Assembly: GCA_030148605.1 (NCBI GenBank)
Contig: JASBTD010000053.1
Location: forward strand, 62,001 to 126,000
Length of the DNA stretch: 64,000 bases
Direction: 5' to 3'
Source: Erythrobacter sp.
GTDB taxonomy: Bacteria; Pseudomonadota; Alphaproteobacteria; Sphingomonadales; Sphingomonadaceae
In this document: positions 38,959 through 48,069 of the stretch, in pieces
How the letters are laid out: each line of letters starts with the position of its first letter
Position numbering within the stretch: position 1 is the stretch's first letter
Position numbers and translations under genes: made by a program
The notes under the pieces: generated by a model
The model's database searches: none
Told to the model about the DNA's origin: nothing
What the model saw: the letters and a program-made list of their open reading frames with translations, nothing else

Positions 38959-39602
38959 GCAGCTGGCGATCCTCGCGCCGGATCTGGGATATCTCGCAAC
39001 GCTTGCACGCGGGCGTGCCAGTGTGGCCGGGCGATACTGCGTTTCAGCAGGTCGGGACGTGGCAAATGGGCAAGGGGTCACCGGTCAATGTGTCTGCCCT
39101 CACACTGTCGACGCATACCGGCGCGCATGCCGATGCGCCGCTGCATTACGATCAAAGCGCGCCTGACATCGCTTCAGTGGAGCTCGATGCCTATATCGGC
39201 GAATGCCTGGTCGTCGACGCGCGCGGGAGCAATGGCGCGATCGAAGTTGGCGATTTGCCGCATCTGGGCAGCGCAGACCGCGTCCTTTTCCGCACCTATG
39301 CGCGTTTCCCGCATGATGAGTGGGATGAAGGCTTCACTGCGATCGCGCCGGAAACGATCGAACGGCTTGCGGTGCAGGGGGTGAAGCTGGTCGGGATCGA
39401 CAGCCCTTCGATTGACCCGCAAGACTCCAAAACCATGGATGCGCACAAGGCGGTCTTGAAGGCCGACATGCGTATTCTCGAAGGGTTGGTGCTCGATGAT
39501 GTGTCGGAAGGGCGCTACGAATTGATCGCGCTGCCACTACCGATTGTTGGCGGGGATGCGTCGCCGGTGCGTGCTATTTTGCGCGAGATTCCAGATGCTT
39601 GA
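38955..39602 (+). CDS. kynB: Arylformamidase (kynurenine formamidase)
   Basis: IWDISQRLHAGVPVWPGDT, LSTHTGAHADAPLHY; between kynA and kynU. Confidence 0.95.
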   Translation: MSSWRSSRRIWDISQRLHAGVPVWPGDTAFQQVGTWQMGKGSPVNVSALTLSTHTGAHADAPLHYDQSAPDIASVELDAYIGECLVVDARGSNGAIEVGDLPHLGSADRVLFRTYARFPHDEWDEGFTAIAPETIERLAVQGVKLVGIDSPSIDPQDSKTMDAHKAVLKADMRILEGLVLDDVSEGRYELIALPLPIVGGDASPVRAILREIPDA

Positions 39603-40812
39603 GCGTGCACGCGAACTTGACGCTGCCGATCCGCTGAGCACCTTTCGCACCCGCTTCGCGCTGCCTGAAGGCGTGATTTACCTCGACGGCAACTCACTGG
39701 GAGCATTGCCAAAAGCCGCGATTGAGCGGGTTCAGCAAGTGGTGACGGGCGAGTGGGGCAAAGGGCTGATCCGCAGCTGGAATGATGCCGACTGGATCGG
39801 TCTGCCGCAGCGGATCGGGGCAAAAATCGCACCGCTGATCGGCGCGCAACCGAACGAAGTGATCGTTGCTGACAGCGTTTCAGTGAACCTGTTCAAGCTG
39901 ATGAGCGCCGCGCTTCAGATGCGCCCGGGGCGCAAGATAATCCTTAGCGAACCGGGCAATTTCCCGACCGATGTCTATATGATTCAGGGGCTTGAGGCGC
40001 AGGGATTGGCCGAACAACGCTTGGTAAACCGCGATAACCTCGCTGTAGCGTTAGATAGCGACGTAGCACTGCTTCTGCTCACTCATGTACATTACAAGAG
40101 CGGTGCGATGCATGACATGGCGGCGCTAACCAAGGCTGCGCATGATGTGGGTGCTCTGGTGCTGTGGGATCTGTCGCATACCGGCGGCGCGATGCCGGTT
40201 GATCTGAATGGCGTGGATGCCGACTTCGCGGTCGGTTGCGGCTACAAATATCTCTGCGGCGGACCGGGTGCACCGGCCTATGCCTTTGTGGCAGAGCGGC
40301 ATCACGACAAGTTGCATCAACCGTTGTCCGGCTGGATGGGGCATGCGCGGCCGTTTGCGTTTCGTGATGACTACGAAGCGGCGCCGGGTGTTGACCGCTT
40401 GCTGTGCGGCACCCCGCAAATCCTCTCGATGTCAGCGCTTGAAGTGGGCGTTGACCTGATCGCGGAGATCGGGGTCGAGCGGCTCTATGCCAAGTCACAG
40501 GCACTGTCCGAATTCTTCCTCGAATGTCTGGCCGAGCATGGCCTTGCTCTCGAACTCGCCAGCCCCGCCAACAGCACCGAACGCGGCAGCCAGCTGAGCT
40601 TCCGGCATGAACACGCCTATGCGATCTGCCAAGCGTTGATCGCATGCGGCGTGATCGGCGATTTCCGCGATCCGGATATCCTGCGGTTGGGTTTTGCGCC
40701 GGCCTATCTGCGGTTCGAGGATATGGCAAAAGCCGCTGGCCATCTGGCCGAAGTGCTTTCAAGTGGCGAATGGAAGCGCCCTGAATTCAACCAACGCGCG
40801 GCGGTTACTTGA
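39595..40812 (+). CDS. kynU: Kynureninase
   Basis: YLDGNSLGALPKAA, VLWDLSHTGGAMPVDLNGVDADFAVGCGYKYLCGGPGAPAYAFV. Confidence 0.95.
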   Translation: MLERARELDAADPLSTFRTRFALPEGVIYLDGNSLGALPKAAIERVQQVVTGEWGKGLIRSWNDADWIGLPQRIGAKIAPLIGAQPNEVIVADSVSVNLFKLMSAALQMRPGRKIILSEPGNFPTDVYMIQGLEAQGLAEQRLVNRDNLAVALDSDVALLLLTHVHYKSGAMHDMAALTKAAHDVGALVLWDLSHTGGAMPVDLNGVDADFAVGCGYKYLCGGPGAPAYAFVAERHHDKLHQPLSGWMGHARPFAFRDDYEAAPGVDRLLCGTPQILSMSALEVGVDLIAEIGVERLYAKSQALSEFFLECLAEHGLALELASPANSTERGSQLSFRHEHAYAICQALIACGVIGDFRDPDILRLGFAPAYLRFEDMAKAAGHLAEVLSSGEWKRPEFNQRAAVT

Positions 40813-40919
40813 AGATTTTCTCCGTTTCGCGCTGTCATATCAAATATTTCAAGTAATTTTTCCGAGATTCACCTAAATATGTCTTGCGGCATGGCGCAAT
40901 GCCAAATCAAGCCGCAGTC

Positions 40920-41027
40920 AAGGAGGTGATTCCAATAGACATTACAACTGCAATTGCGATTGCAATGCTGTGCATTGCGTTCACGACTTTGGTGGTGAAA
41001 ATCATCGAAGTTTCCCGTTCTGATTAA
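40920..41027 (+). CDS. Putative tiny single-TM toxin-like ORF (VIPIDITTAIAIAMLCIAFTTLVVKIIEVSRSD), start codon uncertain (ATA 40935 or GTG 40926)
   Basis: AAGGAGGTGATTCC Shine-Dalgarno at 40920; 30-33 codons to TAA 41025-41027; hydrophobic core then charged tail, Fst/Hol_Tox-like size and topology. Confidence 0.45.
   Translation, partial: KEVIPIDITTAIAIAMLCIAFTTLVVKIIEVSRSD
40926..40952 (+). repeat. Direct repeat copy 1 (DR1) over the initiation region of the tiny ORF
   Basis: GTGATTCCA-(8)-TACAACTGCA; same two blocks recur at 41103-41128. Confidence 0.75.
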
Positions 41028-41034
41028 CGGGTGA

Positions 41035-41098
41035 GGGGCGAGTGCTGCAACATTCGCCCCAATTAGTGAGGGCCGCATCGCTGCAACGACACGGCCCT
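41035..41098. ncRNA. Tandem hairpins with identical CTGCAA loops (candidate regulatory RNA/terminator structure)
   Basis: GGGGCGAGTG-ctgcaa-CATTCGCCCC (41035-41060) and AGGGCCG-ca-TCG-ctgcaa-CGA-ca-CGGCCCT (41069-41098). Confidence 0.6.
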
Positions 41099-41102
41099 GA
41101 GA

Positions 41103-41128
41103 GTGATTCCATGATCACTACAACTGCA
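41103..41128 (+). repeat. Direct repeat copy 2 (DR2)
   Basis: GTGATTCCA-(7)-TACAACTGCA. Confidence 0.75.
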
Positions 41129-41161
41129 GGTATGTTATAGGGAAAGTTCCCCTACTTTTCA

Positions 41162-41190
41162 ATTAAAACTATTGAAGGAAAACTCCTCAA
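41162..41190 (-). promoter_or_regulatory. Candidate sigma-70-type promoter reading leftward across DR2 and the hairpins
   Basis: Minus strand TTGAGG-17 bp-TTTAAT. Confidence 0.45.
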
Positions 41191-41204
41191 TAGATTCAAT
41201 TACC

Positions 41205-41813
41205 TCACTCCTCCAGCTCGATGTCCCAATAGAGGTAATCGCGCCAGGTTTCATGCAGATAGTTTGGCGGGAATAGCCGCCCGCGCTGTTGCAATTGCCA
41301 GCTGGTCGGGCGGATCGGCTTTTCATGCAGGTGCATGTGAGCCTGCTGCGGCGTGCGCCCGCCTTTCTTCGCATTGCAAGGCGCGCAGGCTGTGACGATG
41401 TTCTCCCATGTGGTGCGCCCGCCCATCCGGCGCGGGATCACATGGTCGAACGTCAAATGCTCTGCATTGCCGCAATACTGGCAAGTAAACTGGTCACGCA
41501 AGAACAGATTGAAGCGCGTGAAGGCAGGAAACTCGCTCTGCTTCACATATTGCCTGAGCGCGATCACGCTGGGGATCTGCATGTCGAGCGAAGGCGAATG
41601 CACTTCGCGGTCATAGCTTGCGACAATGTCTACCCGGTCCAGGAACACCGCCTTGATCGCAGTCTGCCACGGCCACAGGCTTAACGGGTAATAGGACAGC
41701 GGCGTGTAATCGGCATTGAGCACCAGCGCAGGGCAGGAAGACAGGCTGCGTGTCGGATCCTGTTCAGCGCTGCGGAACTGTGCCGCCTTTTCGATCAGTT
41801 CGGCTTTGAACAC
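41205..41813 (-). CDS. HNH endonuclease family protein
   Basis: FLRDQFTCQYCGNAEHLTFDHVIPRRMGGRTTWENIVTACAPCNAKKGGRTP. Confidence 0.93.
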   Translation of the reverse strand: MFKAELIEKAAQFRSAEQDPTRSLSSCPALVLNADYTPLSYYPLSLWPWQTAIKAVFLDRVDIVASYDREVHSPSLDMQIPSVIALRQYVKQSEFPAFTRFNLFLRDQFTCQYCGNAEHLTFDHVIPRRMGGRTTWENIVTACAPCNAKKGGRTPQQAHMHLHEKPIRPTSWQLQQRGRLFPPNYLHETWRDYLYWDIELEE

Positions 41814-41941
41814 TCTTCGCGCTCCTCCCTGATTGATCTCAAAGAATCATTTGCCGATGAAAGCGTCAACCCCGTGACAAATCCTCTTTCCACAAGCATG
41901 ATTTGACGTAAGCGAGTGCCAAGGGGGATTTCGAGTCAAGC

Positions 41942-42772
41942 ATGGTTGTTACCAGATTCGCCCCAAGCCCCAATGGCCTGCTCCATCTGGGCCACGCCTT
42001 TTCCGCGATCATAGCACATGATCTGGCCAAGGAGCGGGGCGGGCGCTTCCTGCTGCGGATCGAAGATATTGACGGTGCGCGCAGCCGGCCCGAGCTGGCT
42101 GACAGCTTTCGCCGCGATCTGGAGTGGCTGGGGCTCGAATGGGAGGAGGTTCCCGCGCAATCAACCCGGCTGGAAAGCTATCACCGCGCCGCGGAGGACT
42201 TGCTCGAACGCGGATTGCTTTACCGATGCACGTGCACGCGCAAGGAAATCGCTGCGCTTGAACCCAATGTCGGGCCCGATGGGCTGGTCTATCCCGGCAC
42301 CTGCAAAGGCAAGGCCTTCGATCCGTCGCGCAAACCGGCGCTGCGGCTAGATGTCGACAAGGCGCTGCAGGAAGTTGGCGAGATCGTGTGGGAAGACGAG
42401 ATAGCGGGCGCGCTGGCCGCCGATCCGCGCCCGTTTGGCGATGTCGTGCTGGTGCGCAAGGATGAGCCCGCGAGCTATCATTTGGCAGCTACGCTTGATG
42501 ATGCGGCTGACGGGATCACGCTGGTCACCCGCGGGGCGGACCTGTTCGCAGCCAGCCATATCCACCGCGTGCTTCAGGCTTTGCTCGATCTGCCGGTGCC
42601 GACATGGCACCACCATCCGCTGCTGATTGATGAAAGCGGCGAGAAACTGGCCAAACGCAAGGATAGCCCGTCTTTGGCGGATCGCCGAGAGGCGGGCGAA
42701 GACGGTCTGTTGCTTGCCGAGCAACTGCGGTTGCACCGATTTCCGTCTGGTATCTCGCTCGCAAAGCCCTAG
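41942..42772 (+). CDS. gluQ: Glutamyl-Q tRNA(Asp) synthetase
   Basis: TRFAPSPNGLLHLGHAFSA, LLRIEDIDGARSRPEL, GEKLAKRKDSPSL; lacks the anticodon-binding domain. Confidence 0.93.
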   Translation: MVVTRFAPSPNGLLHLGHAFSAIIAHDLAKERGGRFLLRIEDIDGARSRPELADSFRRDLEWLGLEWEEVPAQSTRLESYHRAAEDLLERGLLYRCTCTRKEIAALEPNVGPDGLVYPGTCKGKAFDPSRKPALRLDVDKALQEVGEIVWEDEIAGALAADPRPFGDVVLVRKDEPASYHLAATLDDAADGITLVTRGADLFAASHIHRVLQALLDLPVPTWHHHPLLIDESGEKLAKRKDSPSLADRREAGEDGLLLAEQLRLHRFPSGISLAKP

Positions 42773-42781
42773 ATAGATCGC

Positions 42782-43012
42782 ATGAACTATATTCTTATCC
42801 CCATACTGATCATCCTGATGGCGCTGGTGGTGTTTTCGCTGGTGCGCGGGGTCGTGGCCTTTCTCAAGACGACCAAGATCGATCTTGAATCGGGCGAAGG
42901 CGAAACCGTGACGGAGATGCAGCTGATGCAGAACAAGGCGATGTTCGCGCGCATCAAGTATCAGGCGCTGGCGGTGGTCGTGATCGTGATCATCCTCGCA
43001 GTCAGCCAGTAA
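42782..43012 (+). CDS. HIG1-domain-like small membrane protein
   Basis: Two TM helices with LMQNKAMFARIKYQALAVVVIVIIL. Confidence 0.75.
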   Translation: MNYILIPILIILMALVVFSLVRGVVAFLKTTKIDLESGEGETVTEMQLMQNKAMFARIKYQALAVVVIVIILAVSQ

Positions 43013-43032
43013 TCTGTTGATCGACTGTCCCT

Positions 43033-43608
43033 GTGGTCAAGCTCAACAAGATTTACACCCGTACGGGCGATGATGGCACAACCGGCCTGGTCGACGGTTC
43101 GCGCGTTGCCAAGGCATCCTTGCGGATCGAAGCGATCGGCAAGGTTGACGAAGCCAATAGCGCGATCGGTGTGGCCGCAGCGGCGGTTGCGGGCGGCGAT
43201 CTGGCGGCGGCGCTCTACCGTATCCAGAATGATCTGTTCGATCTGGGCGCAGATCTGGCCACACCCGCGCCCGATGGCGATTTCACGCCTTCGGAAATGG
43301 TGCTGCGCATTGTCGACAGCCAGGCCCAATGGCTGGAACAGGCCATCGATGCGTTCAACGAGCATCTGGAGCCGCTGACCAGCTTTGTGCTTCCGGGCGG
43401 CAGCGAAGCCGCAGCTCGTGCGCATGTGGCGCGGGCATCCGTGCGGGCAGCGGAACGCGCGGTTACAGCGCTCGCCGCGGCAGAGCCCGTCAATCCGGCA
43501 GCACTGGCCTATATCAATCGCCTGTCAGATTATCTCTTCGTGCTGGCGCGTGTGCTCAATGACAATGGCGCATCTGACGTCAAATGGGTGCCGGGCGCCA
43601 ACCGCTAG
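43033..43608 (+). CDS. Cob(I)alamin adenosyltransferase, PduO type
   Basis: VKLNKIYTRTGDDGTTGLVDGSRVAK..., RASVRAAERAVTAL, LNRLSDYLFVLAR-like INRLSDYLFVLARV. Confidence 0.93.
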   Translation: MVKLNKIYTRTGDDGTTGLVDGSRVAKASLRIEAIGKVDEANSAIGVAAAAVAGGDLAAALYRIQNDLFDLGADLATPAPDGDFTPSEMVLRIVDSQAQWLEQAIDAFNEHLEPLTSFVLPGGSEAAARAHVARASVRAAERAVTALAAAEPVNPAALAYINRLSDYLFVLARVLNDNGASDVKWVPGANR

Positions 43609-43693
43609 GCGCAAGCCGCTAGCCAAGCTGGCTTTCACTCGCTAACAGCCGCGCAAAAGGCAGCTATGCTGCAGTTGCGAAGGGATCGAAGAC

Positions 43694-44563
43694 ATGCGGA
43701 CAGTGGCGGTGATTGGTGCCGGTCAAATGGGAACGGGCATCGCGCAAACAGTGGCGCAAAACGGCATGCAGGTCCTGCTCGCCGATGTCGATCTTGAGCG
43801 TGCGGAAGCGGGCAAAGCCAATATCGACAAGGCGCTGGGCAAGCTGGTTGGCCGCGGCAAGTTGGAAATTGCCGATGCCGAGGCTTTGCTGGGGCGCATT
43901 ACCGCGGTTGCTGATTACCAGCCCATGGCCGATGCAGAGCTGATTATCGAAGCGGCGACTGAGCGTGAAGAGATCAAGCGGTCGATCTTCGACGCAGCAG
44001 GCAAAGTGCTGGGCAATGACGCGATCATGGCCTCCAACACCAGTTCGATCCCGATCACGCGCATGGCGAATTACTCGCCTGATCCCAAGCGCTTCATCGG
44101 CCTGCATTTCTTCAATCCGGTTCCGGTAATGGGGCTGATCGAAGTGATCCCGGGCCTTGCAACCGCGCAAGAGACGACTGACCGGATCACAGCTTTTGCT
44201 GAGGGGCTGGGCAAGCAAGTCGTGCTGAGCCAGGACGAGCCGGGCTTTGTCGTCAATCGCATTCTGCTGCCGATGATCAACGAAGCGATCTTTGTGCTGG
44301 GCCAATCAACCGCGAATATCGAAGATATCGACAAGGGTTGCCGCCTGGGCCTCAACCACCCGATGGGGCCGCTGGAGCTGGCTGACTTTGTTGGCTTGGA
44401 CACCTGCTTTGAAATCATCAAGGTGCTCTATGACACCACCGGTGACAGCAAGTATCGCCCCGCGCCGCTGCTGGTAAAATATGTCGAAGCCGGCTGGCTC
44501 GGCCGCAAGACCGGCCGCGGTTTCTATGATTACAGCGGGGACGCGCCTGTTCCGACGCGCTAG
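43694..44563 (+). CDS. 3-hydroxybutyryl-CoA dehydrogenase
   Basis: [63 protein letters not shown]. Confidence 0.93.
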   Translation: MRTVAVIGAGQMGTGIAQTVAQNGMQVLLADVDLERAEAGKANIDKALGKLVGRGKLEIADAEALLGRITAVADYQPMADAELIIEAATEREEIKRSIFDAAGKVLGNDAIMASNTSSIPITRMANYSPDPKRFIGLHFFNPVPVMGLIEVIPGLATAQETTDRITAFAEGLGKQVVLSQDEPGFVVNRILLPMINEAIFVLGQSTANIEDIDKGCRLGLNHPMGPLELADFVGLDTCFEIIKVLYDTTGDSKYRPAPLLVKYVEAGWLGRKTGRGFYDYSGDAPVPTR

Positions 44564-44577
44564 GTCGCGCGGCTTGT

Positions 44578-44970
44578 TCAGCCGTCGCGCAGGACCCATA
44601 GCGCAACTGACAGCAGCAATGCGCCCGCAGTCACACCCCATCCCATCCAGCTGAGGCTGGGGATCTCGGGGGGGTCCGCCTGGTGTGAGTTAAGCCGGCT
44701 CAGAGTCTTGCGCGCGCGCCGCTCGGCAGTGAATGCGACCACCGCGCCTAGCAGGATAAAGGCAGTTGCGATCGCGCGCGCGAGCCATGGCGGATCGAAT
44801 TCTCCAAATACCGCTCGGAAGGCCAGGCCGATACCGATTGCAGCAAATGCCGTCCGCATCCATCCTGCAAAGGTCCGCTCGGTCGCCATGACCGTGCGGT
44901 CTTCCGCCATGTCAGTGCGTTCTTCCGCTAGGTCGTTTGAATTCGCGTCTTCCGCGTTATCAGTAGTCAT
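44578..44970 (-). CDS. DUF202 (YidH) family membrane protein
   Basis: LAEERTDMAEDRTVMATERTFAGWMRTAFAAIGIGLAF plus TM helices. Confidence 0.85.
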   Translation of the reverse strand: MTTDNAEDANSNDLAEERTDMAEDRTVMATERTFAGWMRTAFAAIGIGLAFRAVFGEFDPPWLARAIATAFILLGAVVAFTAERRARKTLSRLNSHQADPPEIPSLSWMGWGVTAGALLLSVALWVLRDG

Positions 44971-45298
44971 CCTCGAGCACGTACATGTCGCCGTCGGATG
45001 GATCAAATTCCTCAGGCGTCGGGTCAAAGCCGGACGTATCATCAATCAGTTCATCGTCGTCAGCCCAGGTGACAGGTTCGGATTCCTGGATCAGATTGCG
45101 GGACCGGGGCTCCGGAAGCGTGTCGGCCCGGAACTCGTCGCCGGGATAGCTCGGATTCGTGCTGCTCTCTACGCTGGCTGCTGCCTGCACCAATGCACCT
45201 TCTTCATCTTCAGTGCCCACCAGCATGGCAACGCTGAACAGCGTCATGCCAACGAAAAGCAGCGCCTTTTTCGGACTTTGGAACAGACCCTTCGACAT
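44960..45298 (-). CDS. Hypothetical acidic protein with N-terminal TM/signal anchor
   Basis: MSKGLFQSPKKALLFVGMTLFSVAMLVG; 11-nt overlap with the next gene. Confidence 0.65.
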   Translation of the reverse strand: MSKGLFQSPKKALLFVGMTLFSVAMLVGTEDEEGALVQAAASVESSTNPSYPGDEFRADTLPEPRSRNLIQESEPVTWADDDELIDDTSGFDPTPEEFDPSDGDMYVLEDDY

Positions 45299-45324
45299 AA
45301 GGTGAATCCTTAGCCCCGCGGCTG

Positions 45325-47970
45325 TTAACTTTTCGTTGCCTTGGCTTGCGCAGACAATTCATACAGCAAATCAAGCGCTTCTCGCGGTGTGAGCGCGTCT
45401 ACATCAATTTCGCACAAGCGATCTGCCAGCGTATCTTGCGAATCCGCTTCTTCGCTGGCGCTGGCCGCAAACAGCGGAAGATCGCCCAGACCGGCTGCCA
45501 ACCCGCCGGTTTCCGAGCGCGTCTTCTCAAGCTGGGCCAGCACCCGCTTTGCGCGCGCAACCACTTCATCCGGCACCCCCGCCAGGCGCGCGACTGCCAG
45601 ACCATAGCTTCTGTCTGCGGGGCCGGTCGCAAGTTCGTGCAGCAGCACTAGCTCGCCCTTGTATTCGCGCGCGCGCACATGATGCAGCGACAATGCTTCG
45701 CAGCTTTCTGCCAGCCGCGCTAGCTCGTGATAATGGGTCGCGAACAGGCACCGGCACGCGATGCTTGAATGCACCGCTTCCACCACGGCCCAGGCCAGCG
45801 CCATCCCGTCATAGGTTGACGTGCCGCGCCCAACTTCGTCCAGGATGACAAAGCTGCGCTCGCTCGCCTGGCTCAGGATGGCCGCGGTTTCGACCATCTC
45901 CACCATGAAGGTGGACCGCCCGCGGGCAAGATTGTCTGACGCGCCAACGCGGCTGAACAACCGGTCAACCAGGCCGATCCGCGCACTCTCTGCGGGCACA
46001 TAGGCGCCTGCCTGCGCAAGCAGTACGATCAAGGCGTTTTGCCGCAGGAAAGTCGATTTGCCGCCCATATTAGGCCCGCCGATCAGCCAAAGCCGATCAT
46101 TGCTGGCGAGCGAACAATCATTGGCGACGAAACGCTCGCCGGTCCTGGCCAATGCCGCTTCGACAACGGGATGCCGACCGCCGCGAATCTCCAGCACGCT
46201 GCCATCTTCGATCTCGGGCCTGCACCAATTGCCCTCTGCCGCGCGTTCGGCATGGCCCGCGCTGACATCGATCCGCGCCAGCGCGGCAGCGGTCGCGGCA
46301 ATCTTTTCGCGCGCGGAGATGACTTCGCTGACCAGTTCTTCGAAATGCGCCTCTTCTGCGGCCAGCGCCCGTCCGCCTGCCTCCGCGATCCGGTTCGCTT
46401 CCTCGTGCAGCGATACCGAATTGAAGCGCACGGCGCCCGCCATGGTCTGGCGATGAGTGAAGCCGCTGTCGGGTGCCATGAGCGCGTCGGCATGCTTGGC
46501 GGGGACTTCGATGAAATAGCCAAGCACGCCATTGTGCTTGATCTTGAGCGAGTTGATGCCGGTTTCACTGCGATAGCGCGCTTCCATCGCTGCAATGGCG
46601 CGGCGCGCATTGCCCGATATTGCCCGCAATTCGTCAAGCGCGGCGTCATAACCTTCGGCGATAAAGCCGCCATTGCTCCGTTCAGTCGGCGGCGATGCCA
46701 CCAGAGCGCGCGACAAAAGATCAGTCAGCGCGCCATGGCCGCTTAGCGAAGGCAGCAAATCTTCCAGCAGCTGCGGCCTGTCCGGCAACCTGCCAAGGAA
46801 CATCTGGATGCTTTGCGCATCGCTTAGCCCCGAACGAATCTGGCCCAGGTCTCGCGGCGTACCACGGCCAGCGACAATGCGGCCCAATGCCCGGCCCAAA
46901 TCAGGCACATTTCGCATCCGCTCGCGCAAGTCAGAGCGCGACAACGGGTCATTGTGCAACCATTGCACCAGCGACAGACGCTGTTCGATCCGCTTCTGAT
47001 CAAGCAGCGGAGCGCTTAGGTCTTCTGCCAGCAATCGCGCGCCAGCCCCCGTTACACAGCGGTCAATCACTGCGATCAGGCTGCCTTCGCGATGCCCGCT
47101 TTGCGTGCTCAGGATTTCAAGGCTGGATCGCGTGGCTTCATCCATCGCCATCGTGCTCTTCGCAGCATGAATGCGCGGTGGCAGCAGCAGCGGCAGCGTG
47201 CCACGACCGGTGTGCTCGAGATAGGAGACGAGCCCGTTTGCCGCGCTCAGCATCGCGCGCGAAAAGTCGCCGAATGCATCAAGCGTCGCGACGCCATGCA
47301 CGCGCTGAAGCGCCTTTGCACCAGCCTCGCTGGAAAATTCGGACTTGGCGCGTTCGACAATATCCTCCGGGCCCAATTCCCAGCCTTCAGGGACAATGCA
47401 TTCTTTCGCGCTGAGCCGCGCCAGCGCCGCGTCGAGGCCTGTGGGTTCGCATTCCTCCAGCACCATTTCGCCGGTTGAAATATCCACGCTGGCAATGCCG
47501 ATGGTCCCGCGCACTTCGGCCAGCGCAACCAGCAGATTGGCGCGCCGCGGTTCAAGCAGCGCCTCTTCGGTCAACGTGCCGGCTGTCACGAAGCGCACAA
47601 TGTCACGCTTTACCAATGCCTTGCTGACCGGGCGGCCTTCCTGCTTGGCGCGCGCCTTGGCTTCTTCAGGTGTTTCGACCTGTTCCGCGATTGCCACCCG
47701 GCAACCCGCCTTGATAAGGCGTGCGAGGTAGCCCTCCGCCGAGTGCACTGGCACGCCGCACATCGGCACAGGCTCACCACCATGTTCGCCGCGACTGGTT
47801 AGCGCGATGTCGAGAATGCCCGCAGCTTCGCGAGCATCATCGAAAAACAGCTCGAAGAAATCGCCCATACGATAGAACAGCAGCGACCCGCCGGACTCGC
47901 GCTTGAGCGCAAGATATTGCTCCATCATCGGAGTGGGTTTGCTGGCGGTTTGGGTTGCGGCCATAGCCAT
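45325..47970 (-). CDS. mutS: DNA mismatch repair protein MutS
   Basis: LLFYRMGDFFELFFDDA, GPNMGGKSTFLRQ Walker A, FVILDEVGRGTSTYDGMALAWAVVE. Confidence 0.97.
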   Translation of the reverse strand: MAMAATQTASKPTPMMEQYLALKRESGGSLLFYRMGDFFELFFDDAREAAGILDIALTSRGEHGGEPVPMCGVPVHSAEGYLARLIKAGCRVAIAEQVETPEEAKARAKQEGRPVSKALVKRDIVRFVTAGTLTEEALLEPRRANLLVALAEVRGTIGIASVDISTGEMVLEECEPTGLDAALARLSAKECIVPEGWELGPEDIVERAKSEFSSEAGAKALQRVHGVATLDAFGDFSRAMLSAANGLVSYLEHTGRGTLPLLLPPRIHAAKSTMAMDEATRSSLEILSTQSGHREGSLIAVIDRCVTGAGARLLAEDLSAPLLDQKRIEQRLSLVQWLHNDPLSRSDLRERMRNVPDLGRALGRIVAGRGTPRDLGQIRSGLSDAQSIQMFLGRLPDRPQLLEDLLPSLSGHGALTDLLSRALVASPPTERSNGGFIAEGYDAALDELRAISGNARRAIAAMEARYRSETGINSLKIKHNGVLGYFIEVPAKHADALMAPDSGFTHRQTMAGAVRFNSVSLHEEANRIAEAGGRALAAEEAHFEELVSEVISAREKIAATAAALARIDVSAGHAERAAEGNWCRPEIEDGSVLEIRGGRHPVVEAALARTGERFVANDCSLASNDRLWLIGGPNMGGKSTFLRQNALIVLLAQAGAYVPAESARIGLVDRLFSRVGASDNLARGRSTFMVEMVETAAILSQASERSFVILDEVGRGTSTYDGMALAWAVVEAVHSSIACRCLFATHYHELARLAESCEALSLHHVRAREYKGELVLLHELATGPADRSYGLAVARLAGVPDEVVARAKRVLAQLEKTRSETGGLAAGLGDLPLFAASASEEADSQDTLADRLCEIDVDALTPREALDLLYELSAQAKATKS

Positions 47971-48069
47971 GGACTAACGCGCAAGCTTCCGATTCGATAC
48001 ATGCCATAGGCAGCTTTCCCCCTATCACTCGCGCGCGGGCTCGTTTAGAGGTCGCCTCAGATACGGAGG

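Noticed and set aside
38062-39081. 339-aa minus-strand ORF over kynA
   Set aside because: Antisense shadow of tryptophan 2,3-dioxygenase.
44895-44960. Short tandem repeats encoding AEERTD/MAEDRTV/MATERTF in the DUF202 gene
   Set aside because: This xRTxLAEDRT pattern is a usual feature of DUF202 proteins, so not a novel repeat.
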